Notes: generated by a model from the letters alone, not told the origin. Numbered from the stretch's first letter, positions 24,111-36,155 are shown. The stretch: DNA of 64,000 nt from Ceratopteris richardii (GCA_020310875.1 CM035435.1:65124836-65188835); one strand, 5' to 3'. Program-made: numbers and translations.

Positions 24111-25800
24111 ATGATGCTTACTTGTTTAATTTGGAAGTGGTGCCGCAGTGGGCTAAGCCATTAGTGCCAGTATTGACATACGGGCCTAACCATCCAGTAA
24201 TAACCACACAGGATCGAGAAGTTGTAAAAGCCCAAAGGTATCATATCTTGGCAGGAAGTATGTACAAGCACACAGATCAAGGGATCTTGACTTGTGGTGT
24301 GGAAGAGGATGAGTACGCCAAATGGTTGCAATTAGCACATGTAGGTGCATTAGAGCAACACTACTCAAAGCAACGAACCTTACAGACACTAAGGAGACTC
24401 GGAGTGCATTGGCCAACTATGGAAGCTGATGTCCAAAAGTTGTGCAAGGAATGCCCAATCTGTTGCACTAAACCACCTGTGGAACATGCCACTCTTTATC
24501 AAGTGTCCATAGTGCCAGATTGGAGTGAACCACTAGTATCCTTCTTGAGGACGAAAACATTCCCTCCAGACATGACTCTGGTTAGGAAAAGAAGTCTAGA
24601 ACAAGAAGCCCTAGAGTACTCACTCATTGGTGATAATCTCTACAAGCGTGGTAAGGATGATTACCTGAGACTTTGTGTTCATGAGAGTGAATATCTAAAG
24701 ATTTTGGAAATTGCTCACCAAGGTGTAGCAGGAGGACACTTTGGACCAGATCGAGTGATCAAGGCAATATTATTTGCAGGATTTTGGTGGCCCACCCTTC
24801 ACATGGATGCACATACCTATGTGAAGAGGTGTGAGATTTGTCAGCGAACCCAGTATCCTATACGCAAAGATGAGATGCCCCTGAAGCCCATGATGGGCGG
24901 ACGTGCATTCTCTAAGTGGGGAATAGACTTTGTAGGTCCTATCAATCCCCCAGCTAAGGGTTCCCATGCTGAGTATATCATCGTTGCCACGGACTATCTA
25001 ACCAAGTGGGTAGAGGTAAAAGCCACAACGAAGAACGATGCTCAGACAACTGCTAAATTCTTGTTTGAGAATGTATTCACAAGATACGGGCTACCCATAG
25101 AGCTAGTTAGTGATAGAGGCACTCACTTCTTGAATGAAGTTATTGAAAATCTGCTCCAAGAATTCTTGGTAGTGCATAAGAAGTCTTCCCCCTATCACCC
25201 TCAAGCCAATGGGCAAGCCGAAAGCACCAATAAGATCCTATGCAATGTATTGACAAAATTAGTGAACAATAAACGCTCTGATTGGGACAAACAGCTACAC
25301 CATGCTGTTTGGGCATACCGAGTCGCCTACAAAACGGTACTCCAAGCCACCCCCTTTCAGATGGTATTTGGCCAAAACGCAGTTCTACCGTTGGACTTCT
25401 TAATACCTACATTGAAAGTAGCACAAGAGCACGAATGGACGGGTCATGAACTCTCCTCTAGACTTTTTGACCTTGAACGATTAGAAGAAACAAGACTGAG
25501 AGCAGCTGCAGGGATATATGCAGCTAAGAAGAGACAGAAGGCATACTTTGATGCCCATGTGAAGGATAAGGGCTTGAAAGCAGGAGATCTAGTTTTAGTC
25601 TACACATTGAAACAACACGCAAGGAAGCTAGAAAAGAGAGGCTACAGACATATGATCATCAATAGGATCTCCACGAGTGGAGCAGTACAACTAGCCACTT
25701 TAGAGGGTGATGTTCTCCCAAACTATATTAGTGGATGCAGAGTCAAGCTGTATCAGGAACCCCTCCCGGAGGAAATGCTAAGTCGACTCAATACTGCTAA
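24111..25800 (+). mobile_element. Integrase region with two tandem H2C2 zinc domains, giant Gypsy element
   Basis: Two H2C2-type zinc domains occur in a row. The first, near 24320-24470, reads LAHVGALEQHYS...CKECPIC; the second, near 24700-24850, reads IAHQGVAGGHFG...CEICQRTQ. Each is preceded by a similar short strand-rich stretch (YKHTDQGIL and YKRGKDDYL), so a whole unit of about 125 residues appears duplicated. The DDE core follows the second copy: GIDFVGPI near 24920, SDRGTHF near 25105, AESTNKI near 25220. A C-terminal region with GDLVLVYTL ends about 25790. Standard Gypsy integrases have a single H2C2 domain. Confidence 0.85.
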
Positions 25801-25974
25801 GCAACGTAAAGAGGAGGAAAAACGAATTCGAGAAGAAGCACAGGTAGAGGCCTTAGAGCGCATCAGACGAATGAAGTTGAGGAGACAAGGGAGGGATCAA
25901 CCTATGATTGACACTCAAGAGTCTCCAGGCTATCACATGGCCATGTGTGAGGCTTCAGGTGAACGTACCCATAA

Positions 25975-26300
25975 GATAGTGGATCGACGACCTTTTGTGA
26001 CCCTAGAAATAGGACAAAGAGACAGCACAACAAGCGTGAGAGCTTTAATTGATTCAGGAGCAGCCACAAGTGCAGTTCGGCTTTCTTATTGCCAGCAGCT
26101 GCAATTGGAGGTAAAACCCCTAGAAGCATATCTAATAGGATTAGGAGGTGTTGAAACCCCTTGCATGGGAGAGGTGGATCTTCCCCTCTACATACAAGAG
26201 GTCCTCATGCCAGCAAAAGTGCTAGTGTGTGAAGACGAGGATCTGATCGAACCTCTTGTCTTAGGCCAAGATTGGATCTATGATCACGCAGTCAACCTCA
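25975..26300 (+). mobile_element. Second retropepsin-like domain, downstream of integrase, giant Gypsy element
   Basis: After the integrase C-terminal region the reading continues in the same frame with RPFVTLEIGQ, ALIDSGAATSAV (active-site D-S-G-A near 26050), a loop with GLGGVETPCMG, and LVLGQDWIYDH (hydrophobic-hydrophobic-G closing motif near 26255). This is the layout of a retropepsin-like fold. It is distinct from the protease at 14800-15130, which lies in the normal place before RT. Its role is unknown; it could be a duplicated protease or one acquired from another element. Confidence 0.75.
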
Positions 26301-26599
26301 ACCTAAGAAGTGGACTTCTTCAGGCTTGGGTAGGCCAAAGCCGTCTCACGATTGAATTAGAAAATCAAGCACTCAAACCAATAGAACAGGCACCAACTCC
26401 TGGTCCCTTCAGGAATCCACATGAAGATAACAATGTTGTTCTTGTCCAAACTTCTATGATGCAGAGGATTGTCAATCTTACTGAAGGTACAGGAGCCAAT
26501 AAGGAGTTCCTAACTGATCCAAAGAAGATTCTAAACGGGCAGACCGAACATCACTCGACACGAAGGAGGCCGCTGATCAAGAGGCAGGAGCGCCAACCC

Positions 26600-27124
26600 G
26601 TGCAACACGGAGCACCTCGTGGCGCGAAGCAGATCTGGATACACAAGGATGGAAAACCCACCACTCTAATAGCAGACTCCCGAGGAGACAACAAACAAGC
26701 CACACCATCACGGACACAAGTGAAGGAGTACCCTAGGAAACCTCCTAAGCACACCACATCTATTTGGGTCCCTAAGCGGTCAAGGAAGGCTAGCCCCAAT
26801 GCTAGACACATATGGGTGCCCAAGGCCTGTTTACGAGCCCAAATAGCTCCAACTCTAGTTACTGGCATAATTCAACACTCTCAAGTCCACTCGACTAACA
26901 ACGCAGGAACTCTACCTAAAAACCACTCTGACCCACACTCAGTCACATCGAGGAATGCCTGGAAATGGGTACCCAAAAGGTCCCAAATCCATCACAACCT
27001 AGTTCATAAACCGTTGCCTGTCTTTAGCTCTAAGAGCTACGAATCCCCTATCAAAGTTTGGAGACCTAAACCATGTATCAAACCCCCTGACCCAATTTTC
27101 GTAAATCCATCCACTCTGACATAG
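26600..27124 (+). mobile_element. Basic tail with repeated W-x-P-K motifs, giant Gypsy element
   Basis: This is the C-terminal end of the pol-side reading. It is basic and low in acidic residues and repeats a tryptophan motif: IWIHKDGKP near 26632, IWVPKRSRK near 26763, IWVPKACLR near 26812, WKWVPKRSQ near 26960 and VWRPKPC near 27055. The motif recurs five times in about 145 residues with variable spacing. It resembles a nucleic-acid-binding or docking tail, but I know no named family with it. Confidence 0.6.
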
Positions 27125-27334
27125 GTGCATTCCGAGTCCACTGCATAACCAAAGTAGGCATCTAGGATGATACTGACCTCTAATCACCACTCACACCTAT
27201 CACAAGCACTTCATCTCTGACCACTAACCTTCGGGATTGTCATGTTAGTATTGTGAAGGGAACACCATTACATCATGTTTCCTATGCAACACTAATGTGC
27301 CTTTCTTCTTCTAGCAGATAAGCACCCGATTCCC

Positions 27335-30300
27335 ATGGCAGCAGTAGCAGGCACAAGCTCTCAGGCACGCTCTGGTGCTCAAATCAATTGGGATGCCATG
27401 CCGGTGGAGGCCCCACCAACAGCTCGGCCTGAAGAGTTCGGGAATGTGCGGAGAATTCCTATTCCAGATCCACCAAATGGCCTAACCGAAAGAGTAAAAG
27501 GGCACTCTCATTGGTTCAATGAAATGCCAGGAGACTTGGGAGACGCAGATCATATATGGGAGTCCTAGATGGAGTGTGGTGGACCTTCCAATTCTTTTCA
27601 AGAGAATTCGAAACCTTACAGAATGCAGCTCCACTTCAAGATATCTGGCAAAAAGCAGGATTACAAACTTATTTTAGTGCAGCTCTGCCTAAACCCAATT
27701 TCCTAAGGTGCTACTACCTGATTGCCACACTGAAGCCGACAGGTGATAAAGATCACTCAGGCACATTCTGGGTGCCCTCCTTATCAAACCAGGAAGAAAT
27801 GAGGAAGTTTGAATTGAATATTACCTTAATCAAGGAAGCCCTTCAAATATATGGCACTCACGCACCGTCGGATCGCGATCCCTTGATACCAGACTCAATG
27901 AAGAGCAACAGAATCAAAAAGTTAAAGGAAATGTGTGCCCTCACCCCTAACATCGCCATACCTCTGCGAATGTGCCTACAACACTTCGCATTTCCAGCTC
28001 AAGACTGCTTCACCCAACCACACAAGAAAATATGGTATGGGTTATATCTAGCAGAGACTGGAAGCTTGCCCATTAAGATGCCTGTATGGATCTTGGACCA
28101 AGTGTATGAAGCAGGCAAGCGGGGTGTGAGGAAGCCTACTTTACACGGCTGTTGTGCACTTACAAGGATTATCTATCGATGTCTTGCATATGACGTGCCG
28201 GTTGCCAAAGCCCTAAAATATTCACAGCTGGAGTTTTTCAAAGGGCAGAAGTCAGGGAGCCAACCTGCGAAACGGATGCGTGGATCCCTCTCCCAGGTAA
28301 TGATCCCTCACGAGGCCACGACCGAAGCTTCCCCCAGAGAAGAAGCCCAGGTCGCACCGGTCACGATCCATCTTCAAGGAGTTCAAGCAGGGGATGTGGT
28401 ACAACCCACTCCATCCGCCCCTCCACTACCTACCGATGTAGAGTTTGCATCTATGGCCAACTTCACAGAAGATCCAAACTTTGATTTTGAAAGATTCCTG
28501 CAGACGGCCCACTTGTCGGACAGTGAAGGTTTCCCTGACAATGACGATCCAGGAGCATCATTCCAAAGAGAACTGCCACAAGGCGAAACAAGCAGAGTAC
28601 ATGGGGAAGAGGTGGCACAACATCCTCATGACCCAAACACATAAGTTCAGGAAGGTGCACAAAGAAATGAACCAGAAGATAGTGAAGAGGAAGCCCCTGC
28701 CTATACCGCACAACTCAAAAGACTATACCGGACAATCAAGCAGGTGCAGAGGAGACACAAGATGTCAGAAGAAGCGAATCGAGCCCTAGTAAACCACATG
28801 TTGCAATCGGAGAACATCGACCCACATTTTGTAGAATCGTTGAACCTTTTGGCGGACACCTGTGGCATCGGGGAAGCCATGAGAACATTGGTCTATCAGG
28901 CAAACCCTACTTATGATCAAAGAAGGATAGATACAAGGCCACGGCGGGGAAAGATGATTCAAATGGAGGTATCTACCGTATTGCCTACTTCAATGACAGA
29001 AGATGTTCAGATGGTTAGCCCTAGTCCCAGTGACGAACCAGATGTAAATACACATTCACCACCTCTGCCATCACCTCCCAACCAGCCTTCAGAACCCTTT
29101 TCCACGAGTCTTTTTGAACAACCGATATCCACCCATGGTGAAACCAATGTACACACCTCCTTTTCTACAGCCTTCCCTTTACCCACATCCATCACTTCTG
29201 CCCAAATTTTTGAACCCCACACCGGTCATCCTGCCACCGATCAAACCATAATAGGTCACCCCTCCTATCTCCCCATCCTTGGACAACCACTTGCCACTAG
29301 CCAGATCTCATCCCATCCTTTTCCATTCACCCACACATTTCCCCTCTCCCAAACCCTATCCACCACTTCCCTTGTAACTGCCTCAGGCTCAACCCAAGTC
29401 ACACAACCGTCATTCTGGACAAACCTTGTAAATATACTCCATCAGGTTGAGAACTATAAGAAAAAGTCCCTTTCCCAACCCCACTCCCCCACATTCACTG
29501 CCACCACTAACACACCACCTACCGTTCCCGTATTCACAATTCACTCTTCACACACTATCACATCTGATCCCATGGATATTTCACCATCCACAGGAGCACC
29601 CACCGCCACGTCTGTTCCACCATCATCACATCTCACTTCACTCATAGGCACATCATCCACTTTTCCCTTCCCCATTTCCCGACCCTTTGCATGTTCCACC
29701 TCTACCCATGCATCCACATCATTTAGTAGTGCACTAGACACCATGGTTGAAGCGGCCACTCAGCTTAAGCAAGAGTATAAGCTATTAGAAGAAAATAACA
29801 CAGAGCTGTGCAATCTCTCGGCTCAACTCCAGGCACGAGTCGATGCCTTGGAACTAGGTAATACAGCACTACAACACCAGGTGACTGACCTCCAACAATC
29901 GAAGACAGAACTCGAAGCTAAGTATGAAGAGACGGGCAAAGCTATGGAGGAACAACTCAGAGAACAAATGGGCCACAATGCGAGACTTCAATGCAACATG
30001 GCTCTACTACGTCGCCATCTAGCAGCGGCTCAAGAAGAGAACAGAAGGCTACAACAACAAAACCAGGAGAACCTAGAAGCGGCCATGGAAAACACCCCGG
30101 GAGCACCTATAGACCCTGCAAAATTCCAGGCTGTCCCCTCAGAGCATATTCAACAGGTTTTAGAAGGTTATGCGACCCTCCTGGAGGCCCATGATCAGTT
30201 GGCAGACTAGATAAAGGAGCTACAAGGATCCAAAGTACCGACAACACACCCACCCACACCTAAAGAGACGGTCGAGGCCGCTACTTTGCCAGAACCTGAA

Positions 30301-31550
30301 CCTTCAACCAACAGTGAGGTACTTGAGCTACGACAACAGGTTGAAGAACAAAAAATCAAGTTGTTACAGTATGAACGACCTCCCTCTCCACCTGATCAAA
30401 CCATAGAAGAAGAAACAGTAGTCATTCCAGTGGAGGAGACATTTGAAGACAATTATGAGCCTCAACTCCTTCCAGGAGGCAGAATTACGGAGGAAGGCCA
30501 AGACACATATGAGGAGCCCCCATCGGCATGGATGAAGCAGGTAGAGGAGATGGGCCACACTCACGAAGAGCGCGTAGCAACTCAGATGTTGGCCATGAAA
30601 ACCATTGAGGAGCCTATACTCAAGTCTGAATATTTCTCGCACTTGGCTCCTAGGTGGTTGATCACCAGCTCAGAGTTACAATATAAGCCCTATTTTGTAC
30701 TGCTGGCTGACTATAATGCTGAGATCAAACGCATAACCAACCAGTACCCTAAGTTCGCAACACAGCTCGAACCCGAGGACATTCCAGAGGCAGCCAGAAA
30801 GGGGGCCATATTCCAACCCATATGGAGGCAAAAGTTACTAGAGACCTATCCGGAGATGTTACGAACATGGGATCACGCTCCCATGCATTTGAAGTATAAC
30901 CCTTGCTTTGGTCCAGTACAAAGAAGAAGATCATGGAAAGCATTCGCCATCAAGGTTCAGAACAACGCAAATTGTAAAGAATGGCTCAATTACCCCGCAA
31001 TCGCACCCCCAACCGGCACACCTACAGTATCATACATGATAGCCACCATCAGACTTGGATGCCACGCCTCCACCCCATGCCGGATGTCGCCGCTCAAATG
31101 ATGCTCAAAATTTTGGACATGATGCAAGTGGTCCTAAAGACCTTTCGAAATGTACGTAACATCCAGCCTTCAATTCCGGGCTTCATCAATGGTAATTATG
31201 ATTTGCTGTATGACATGAGCACGACCCCGAGCATTCGAGTAGCTTACGCATGGCATGCACGAATAAGATATCTCCCTGCCTGCTACAAGCAAACCTTTGA
31301 TGATATGTTCACCACGGGGTTTTGGGAGTCACACTCAGAAGTGTTCGCACCACGCCCAACCCACCTGCTACATCTATTCGCGTGTGAACAAACCATGCAC
31401 TCAGAGCTCTACACCACACCACACCCTGATATGCCGGGAGCAGTCAATTGGGATGCCCTCCAGAGAGACTTGGTCCGGGGACTACGCATCAAGGAACAAG
31501 AAGTGGCAACCGACCTCCTGCAGAAGTACATTGATCAAACAGTGGAGTAG
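27335..31550 (+). mobile_element. Extra coding region of the giant Gypsy element, unrecognised, with coiled coil
   Basis: About 4.2 kb between pol and the 3' LTR is largely open on the plus strand, with several breaks. The start region has MAAVAGTSSQ and INWDAMPVEAPP. The next part (about 27560-28230) is a mixed helical, possibly globular segment containing WYGLYLAETG and PVWILDQVYEAG. A very S/T/P-rich stretch follows (about 29000-29720), then a strong coiled coil (about 29740-30100, strings such as LEENNTELCNLSAQL), then a helical C-terminal part rich in W and Y ending near 31550. I see no hydrophobic membrane segment or signal peptide, so an envelope-like protein of the Athila type is not supported. 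It looks like a structural or accessory protein of unknown function. Confidence 0.6.
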
Positions 31551-31575
31551 AGGTCTGTCAGAGGCGACAGACCCT

Positions 31576-31588
31576 AGGGGGGGGAGAG
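31576..31588 (+). promoter_or_regulatory. Polypurine tract of the giant Gypsy element
   Basis: AGGGGGGGGAGAG directly precedes the right LTR start at 31589. Confidence 0.85.
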
Positions 31589-32168
31589 TGTTGACAGTAT
31601 ACGGGAAGAAGCAAGTACGGACACACATGCAGATCTAGCACTAAGGCAACCCTTCATTTTTTTCAAAACCCTTACATCATTTTAAAGTGATTCTCATCAC
31701 TAAAAACCCCTGTAAATACCATTTTCACCTTTTTGTAGCTCCATTTTGTACAAGCCGAGGAGTCCTCGAGCTTGAGGAGCCTTAGAAGTAGTTGCCTGCC
31801 AATTTTCATATTTTTTAGATCTCGTTTGAGCCCTCAAATAAGCCCTGGAACCTAATTTTTAACTAGGCCGGACACTAGGTCTGGACAGGGCCAAAGCTAG
31901 TCAAAAACTATAAATAGAGCTAGAGAGCTCATTTTTGGGGGAGCTTCATGTAGTTTTGAGCTTGTATGAGAACTTTGATGCAATAGAAGTGATTCCATTG
32001 TCTTACTCTCTTTGTTCTTGCCGTGTGTGCGCGTGTGTGTGTATGTGTGTGCATGTTAGTGTGCTTCTCACTCACGCACTTGTGCCTTCACTTGCTCGAG
32101 GTCTTCATACCATCCTCACATCTTCCCGGATTGACAATAAAGGAGGTGCTACTCATCACTGAGCTACA
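31589..32168 (+). repeat. Right LTR of the giant Gypsy element
   Basis: 580 bp, TG...CA ends, TATA box CTATAAATAG at 31908-31917. It is slightly longer than the left LTR owing to a short indel near 31771. It is followed by the target duplication AAGTG at 32169-32173. Confidence 0.93.
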
Positions 32169-32173
32169 AAGTG

Positions 32174-32820
32174 GCATCCATATCAGGAGGAGTCCTATTC
32201 GGCATAGGTACAAGAGAATCAGTACATGTATGCTTTATGCATATTCGGATGAGGTGTTTGAGAAGGTATGTTCATATGAGTTTGAGGATTTCTGGCAGCA
32301 AACTTGTTAGCATTATTTGCTACTTTTGTAAGTATGTGATCTTTTCACACACGTGTCTAACTTAGGGTCTTCCATAGCCTAAGGTTAGATGAGGGTTTGT
32401 TGATTATCAATTTTAGACTGATCCTTCCTCTTTCTGTCACTCATATTCACTCTTCTACAACCCATCAGGTCACACATCTCATGTATATTCAGATTTCTGT
32501 CCATACATCTGAATATGTTTGTTACATTTTTACATTCACTCATCCATCTATTTTTGTTCACATAGAGTGGTTGAGAGTTTTGCTCCCAAATTGTACATTG
32601 AACATTGGTATATATGATAGTGTGAGTAAGCAGGGGCTTACGTAACACTTTACACATGTTGTCTAATCTTTCTCTATCTTTGTCTCATTGTTTGTATGAT
32701 TAAATGTGGTATGTTCATGTTTCATCAATATTGGAAGATTGCTGGATTCTATGTTGTAGTTCTTGAACCTATGGAACTTAGACCTGTGAGATTTGTTATG
32801 AGCCTACCTCATTTCCAACA
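32174..32820 (+). repeat. LARD left LTR, second part
   Basis: The LTR resumes after the Gypsy insertion and runs to TTCCAACA at 32820. It aligns with 35241-35740 of the right LTR. Confidence 0.88.
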
Positions 32821-34521
32821 TTTGGTATCAAAGCTTTAGGGCTTTGGTATCAGAGCTTTAGGTTTTTGATATCAGAGTTCATTCAGGCTCTTAGATTCAC
32901 AGTTTCCAGACTTCCAGGTTTACAACACATGATTTAAGGGCATCTTCTAATATTTGACATACACACTTAATCTAGATGAGTAGAGATTTGAGAATTAGAA
33001 AATTCAGTCACATGTTTATTCATCAATGTGGAGTATGAAGTTGATGATCTGTTAGCAGCCAAATACTTTTGGAAGAGTATGAAAATACTTTACAGAAAGT
33101 ATTATTTGAAGACCAAGACTTGATGAAGAGAAGGCTACTTCCAATTCAAGGAAGAACAATGGTTTGGAGAAGATGAAGGAATCAAATCAAGATCAAATCA
33201 CAGGTATCCGTTTCTACTAACGATATGTGAGAAGCATGGACACTTGGAGACATTCAGGTAGCAAAACAAATATTCAGTCATGAAGGTTTGATGAGAGCAG
33301 ATTCTACACAAGTTCTTAGCATTGGAGGAAGTAATTCAAAGATTCAGAATCTATCAGATTTGTGTTGCAGAGGAATAGAAGAAGATACTTGTTATGTTGC
33401 AGAAGGTTATGAATCCTAAAATGCTTTCAGTAAGGTTTTTATGATGGATCAGCTAACCTCATTCTATAATTTGGGAAGTTGAGGAATGATAGGAAAAGCT
33501 ATTGGCATGTGTACAGTGCTAATAAAAAGGGTTCAAAGACTTTTGTTTCAGATACATGTATTGACCACTGAAGTTCAGATTTATTGAAAGAAGGAAGACG
33601 TTCCAAATTCCATAAAGTCTGATATATTTGAAGAATTCTGGATACTAGTGTTAAATCATCCAGGGGGTGATGAAACATGAAGACTTATTTTCAGCCATAT
33701 ATGAAACAAAACAGAGTCATACATACAGGTATTCCTATATTTCCTTTGTCAGTTTCTCTTTATGTTCCAGCTTTGAAAGAAGAAGGAAGAAGGAGAATGT
33801 CTGGAGAAAATTCATGTTAGGATGTTCCTCTTCAGGAGAAGGTTCCAGAGTTCTATTGAAGAGAAGCTTGATATTCCAGAGAGGTATGTTTTAGAGGTGC
33901 GCACATATATGTTTATACCAGATTCTGAAGGAAAGAGGTATGAAAGACTTACAGATTGAACAATGATGAAGACAAGATGACATCATAGATATGAAATTTT
34001 GGTGAGACTCATAAGTTGAGTTGAGTTGAGTTGAGTACAGTCAGAGATGAACTAGCAGTGTTCATAATACACTAAGTTGTGAGTTCTCAGTCACAGGTTC
34101 TAGGATTCAGTTCTTGATTATGTTTAGTGTATTTACATGACACAGCAAAAATACGTTGAGAAAACTTTTGTAAGGTAAATGCAAATATGTAGATCCTAGT
34201 GTATGTTTTCAGGTTTGTGAAGATAGGAGATAGCAGGTTCAGAGTCAATACTTGCTACATTTGTTGTCAAGCAGTGATTGCTTGATGAGAACACTATTGG
34301 ATATCTAGTTTGCATATTTTCTCAAGTATTATGGTTCATATTGAGCAACTACAGGTGTTTGAAGTTTGAAGGAAATTCAAATTCAGTTTTGAAGAAGACT
34401 TCTGAAGAAAATGTTTGAAGATTAATTCAAGAGTACAAACTTCAAGCTTGTGATAGTTTGCAGCTTGTGATAGTTTGCAGATCCAGTTCAATTTGTACCA
34501 ATATGATATTGCAGGGGGGAT
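32821..34521 (+). mobile_element. LARD interior with three tandem primer-site-like copies, non-coding
   Basis: The interior begins with three spaced copies of an iMet-type primer sequence: TGGTATCAAAGC at 32823, TGGTATCAGAGC at 32845 and TGATATCAGAGT at 32867. The remaining 1.6 kb has no gag or pol similarity and only short open frames. A short GTTGA repeat is at about 34016-34035. It ends in the purine tract GCAGGGGGGA at 34511-34520. Confidence 0.75.
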
Positions 34522-35740
34522 TGTTGGAAGCAATATCACATGGATACATTGTCTATTGATCAAGTTTGCTCACAATGTGTAGCACGTATAGCTTCTGTTT
34601 TACTATCCTACTATAGGAATTGGCGTGGGTGCCTTGGTTAAAGCAAAGACCTCCTATCCCAACCACCCAGGTTCGAAACCCGTCGACAGCAGTGCAGCAA
34701 TATGAAGATGAAATTTTTTCATGCTTTTTAAATAAAGCTATGACGGATGCGCAGTGGAGCTTTTCGTAGATTTTTTTTTTTAATTAAGCAATCGTAGATC
34801 GTAGTGCTTTATTTTATGCTTTTGGAGGAGCTTTTTATAGTACACAATTCACTATATAAGAAGAGTCTTGCGCTCATTGTATGTATCCTACACCAAGTTC
34901 AACACCAAGCTTTGGAGAGCTTTGGTACCTCAACAGAGGTGGTGCTTCTAGCACATGGGACAGCCATGTTGCTATTTTGGAGCATGTTGAGGAGTAGCTA
35001 TGGAGTTCTTCTTGGAGAATAAGAGTGTCCTCACACTCTTGCTTATGGAGAGGCTATTAGCAGCTTGGTGGTGTGGATCGTCCATTCACATGATGTATTT
35101 GAATATTGTCTTCTACATGAAGATTTCGGGTTACTTCAAAGACATTGGATGGAGGTTAGCATAAGATTTGCATCTTATGTTAAGAATTCAGGTACATATT
35201 CTCTTTATGCACATACGTACTACTTGAAGTATATGGAAGTGGCCTCCATATCAGGAGGAGTCCTATTCGGCATAGGTACAAGAGAATCAGTACATGTATG
35301 CTTTATGCATATTTGGATGAGGTGTTTGAGAAGGTATGTTCATATGAGTTTGAGGATTTCTGGCAACAAACTTGTTAGCATTCTTTGCTACTTTTTTAAG
35401 TATGTGATCTTTTCACACACATGTCTAACTTAGGGTCTTTGTTACATTTGTACATTCACTCATCCATCTATTTTTGTTCACATAGAGTGGTTGAGAGTTT
35501 TGCTCCCACATTGTACATTGAACATTTGTATATATGATAGTGTGAGTAAGCAGGGGCTTACGTAACACTTTACACATGTTGTCTAATCTTTCTCTATCTT
35601 TGTCTCATCATTTGTATGACTAAATGTGGTATGTTCATGTTTCATCAATATTGGAAGATTGATGGATTCTATGTTGTAGATCTTGAACCTATGGAACTTG
35701 GACCTGTGAGATTTGTTATGGGCCTACCTCATTTCCAACA
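34522..35740 (+). repeat. Right LTR of the LARD
   Basis: 1219 bp, TGTTGG...CCAACA, with a TATA box TATATAAG at about 34853. It is followed by the target duplication GAAGT at 35741-35745. It shares the whole left-LTR order but differs clearly in sequence, which marks an old insertion. Confidence 0.9.
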
Positions 35741-36155
35741 GAAGTTAACTACAAAAACCTACCTAACGCATGCTTTCGGTGTGGCCAACAAGGCCACAGG
35801 ATTAAAGATTGTCCTCTGAGATAAAAAAGCAAACAAAAGCAGAACCATCTAAAAAAACTCAAGACAACAATGGAACACAGAATTGCCCAACGAACGAAGC
35901 GGAAGATAATGGCTCCCAAAAACTAGAAACCGACTTAGAAGGGTTCATGGAAGTCATAAGAAGAAGGAAAAGAAGTCCTAGGGTGACTTCTGAGAGAAAC
36001 AGTATTGCAAATCCCCCCCCAAACAATTTGTACTGCAATATGGAAAAGGAGATTAATGAGTTTGATTACCTAGGTAGGAACTAGTTTGAGGTGGACACAA
36101 GCAAAAAAGCCCTAGAGATCCCTGACAACGAAGAACTCAATCAGGAGGGCTACAC
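35741..36155 (+). pseudogene. LINE ORF1, zinc-knuckle part
   Basis: Right after the LARD, the reading gives KNLPNACFRCGQQGHRIKDC, a CCHC knuckle (C-x2-C-x4-H-x4-C) of the kind that follows DUF4283 in plant LINE ORF1. A charged tail including LEGFMEVIRRRKRSPR comes next. A stop and a frame change interrupt the reading near the knuckle. The Copia element at 36156 cuts the ORF again. Confidence 0.8.

Larger units (their letters stand above)
8664..32168 (+). mobile_element. Giant Tat/Athila-like Gypsy element, 23.5 kb including a nested chromovirus
   Basis: LTRs at 8664-9224 and 31589-32168 start TGTTGACAGT and end GCTACA, with target duplication AAGTG on both sides. A tRNA-Asp-type primer site follows the left LTR and a purine tract precedes the right one. 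Without the 6.7-kb chromovirus the element is about 16.8 kb. The order is leader with a 58-bp satellite, gag, PR, RT-RH, duplicated H2C2, INT, a second PR-like domain, W-P-K repeats, then about 4.2 kb of extra coding sequence. The coding region has roughly half a dozen breaks besides the insertion. The LTRs differ by only a few substitutions plus short indels, so the insertion is young. Assignment to the Tat/Athila (non-chromodomain) branch rests on the primer site, size and extra coding region. Confidence 0.9.
7962..35740 (+). mobile_element. Large non-coding LTR retrotransposon derivative (LARD-like), host to nested elements
   Basis: The LTRs begin TGTTGGAAGC and end TTCCAACA. They are found at 7962-8663 plus 32174-32820 (split by the Gypsy insertion) and at 34522-35740. 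The 5-bp target duplication GAAGT is at 7957-7961 and 35741-35745. The interior (32821-34521, about 1.7 kb) has no gag or pol reading, so mobilisation must have been by proteins of another element; the iMet-type primer site fits Copia but does not prove it. The two LTRs differ by roughly 8-10% in the parts I compared, making this the oldest LTR insertion in the nest after the LINE itself. Confidence 0.88.

Noticed and set aside
27335-31550. Envelope-like protein as in Athila elements
   Set aside because: No signal peptide, no transmembrane segment and no furin-like site were seen; a coiled coil alone is not enough.
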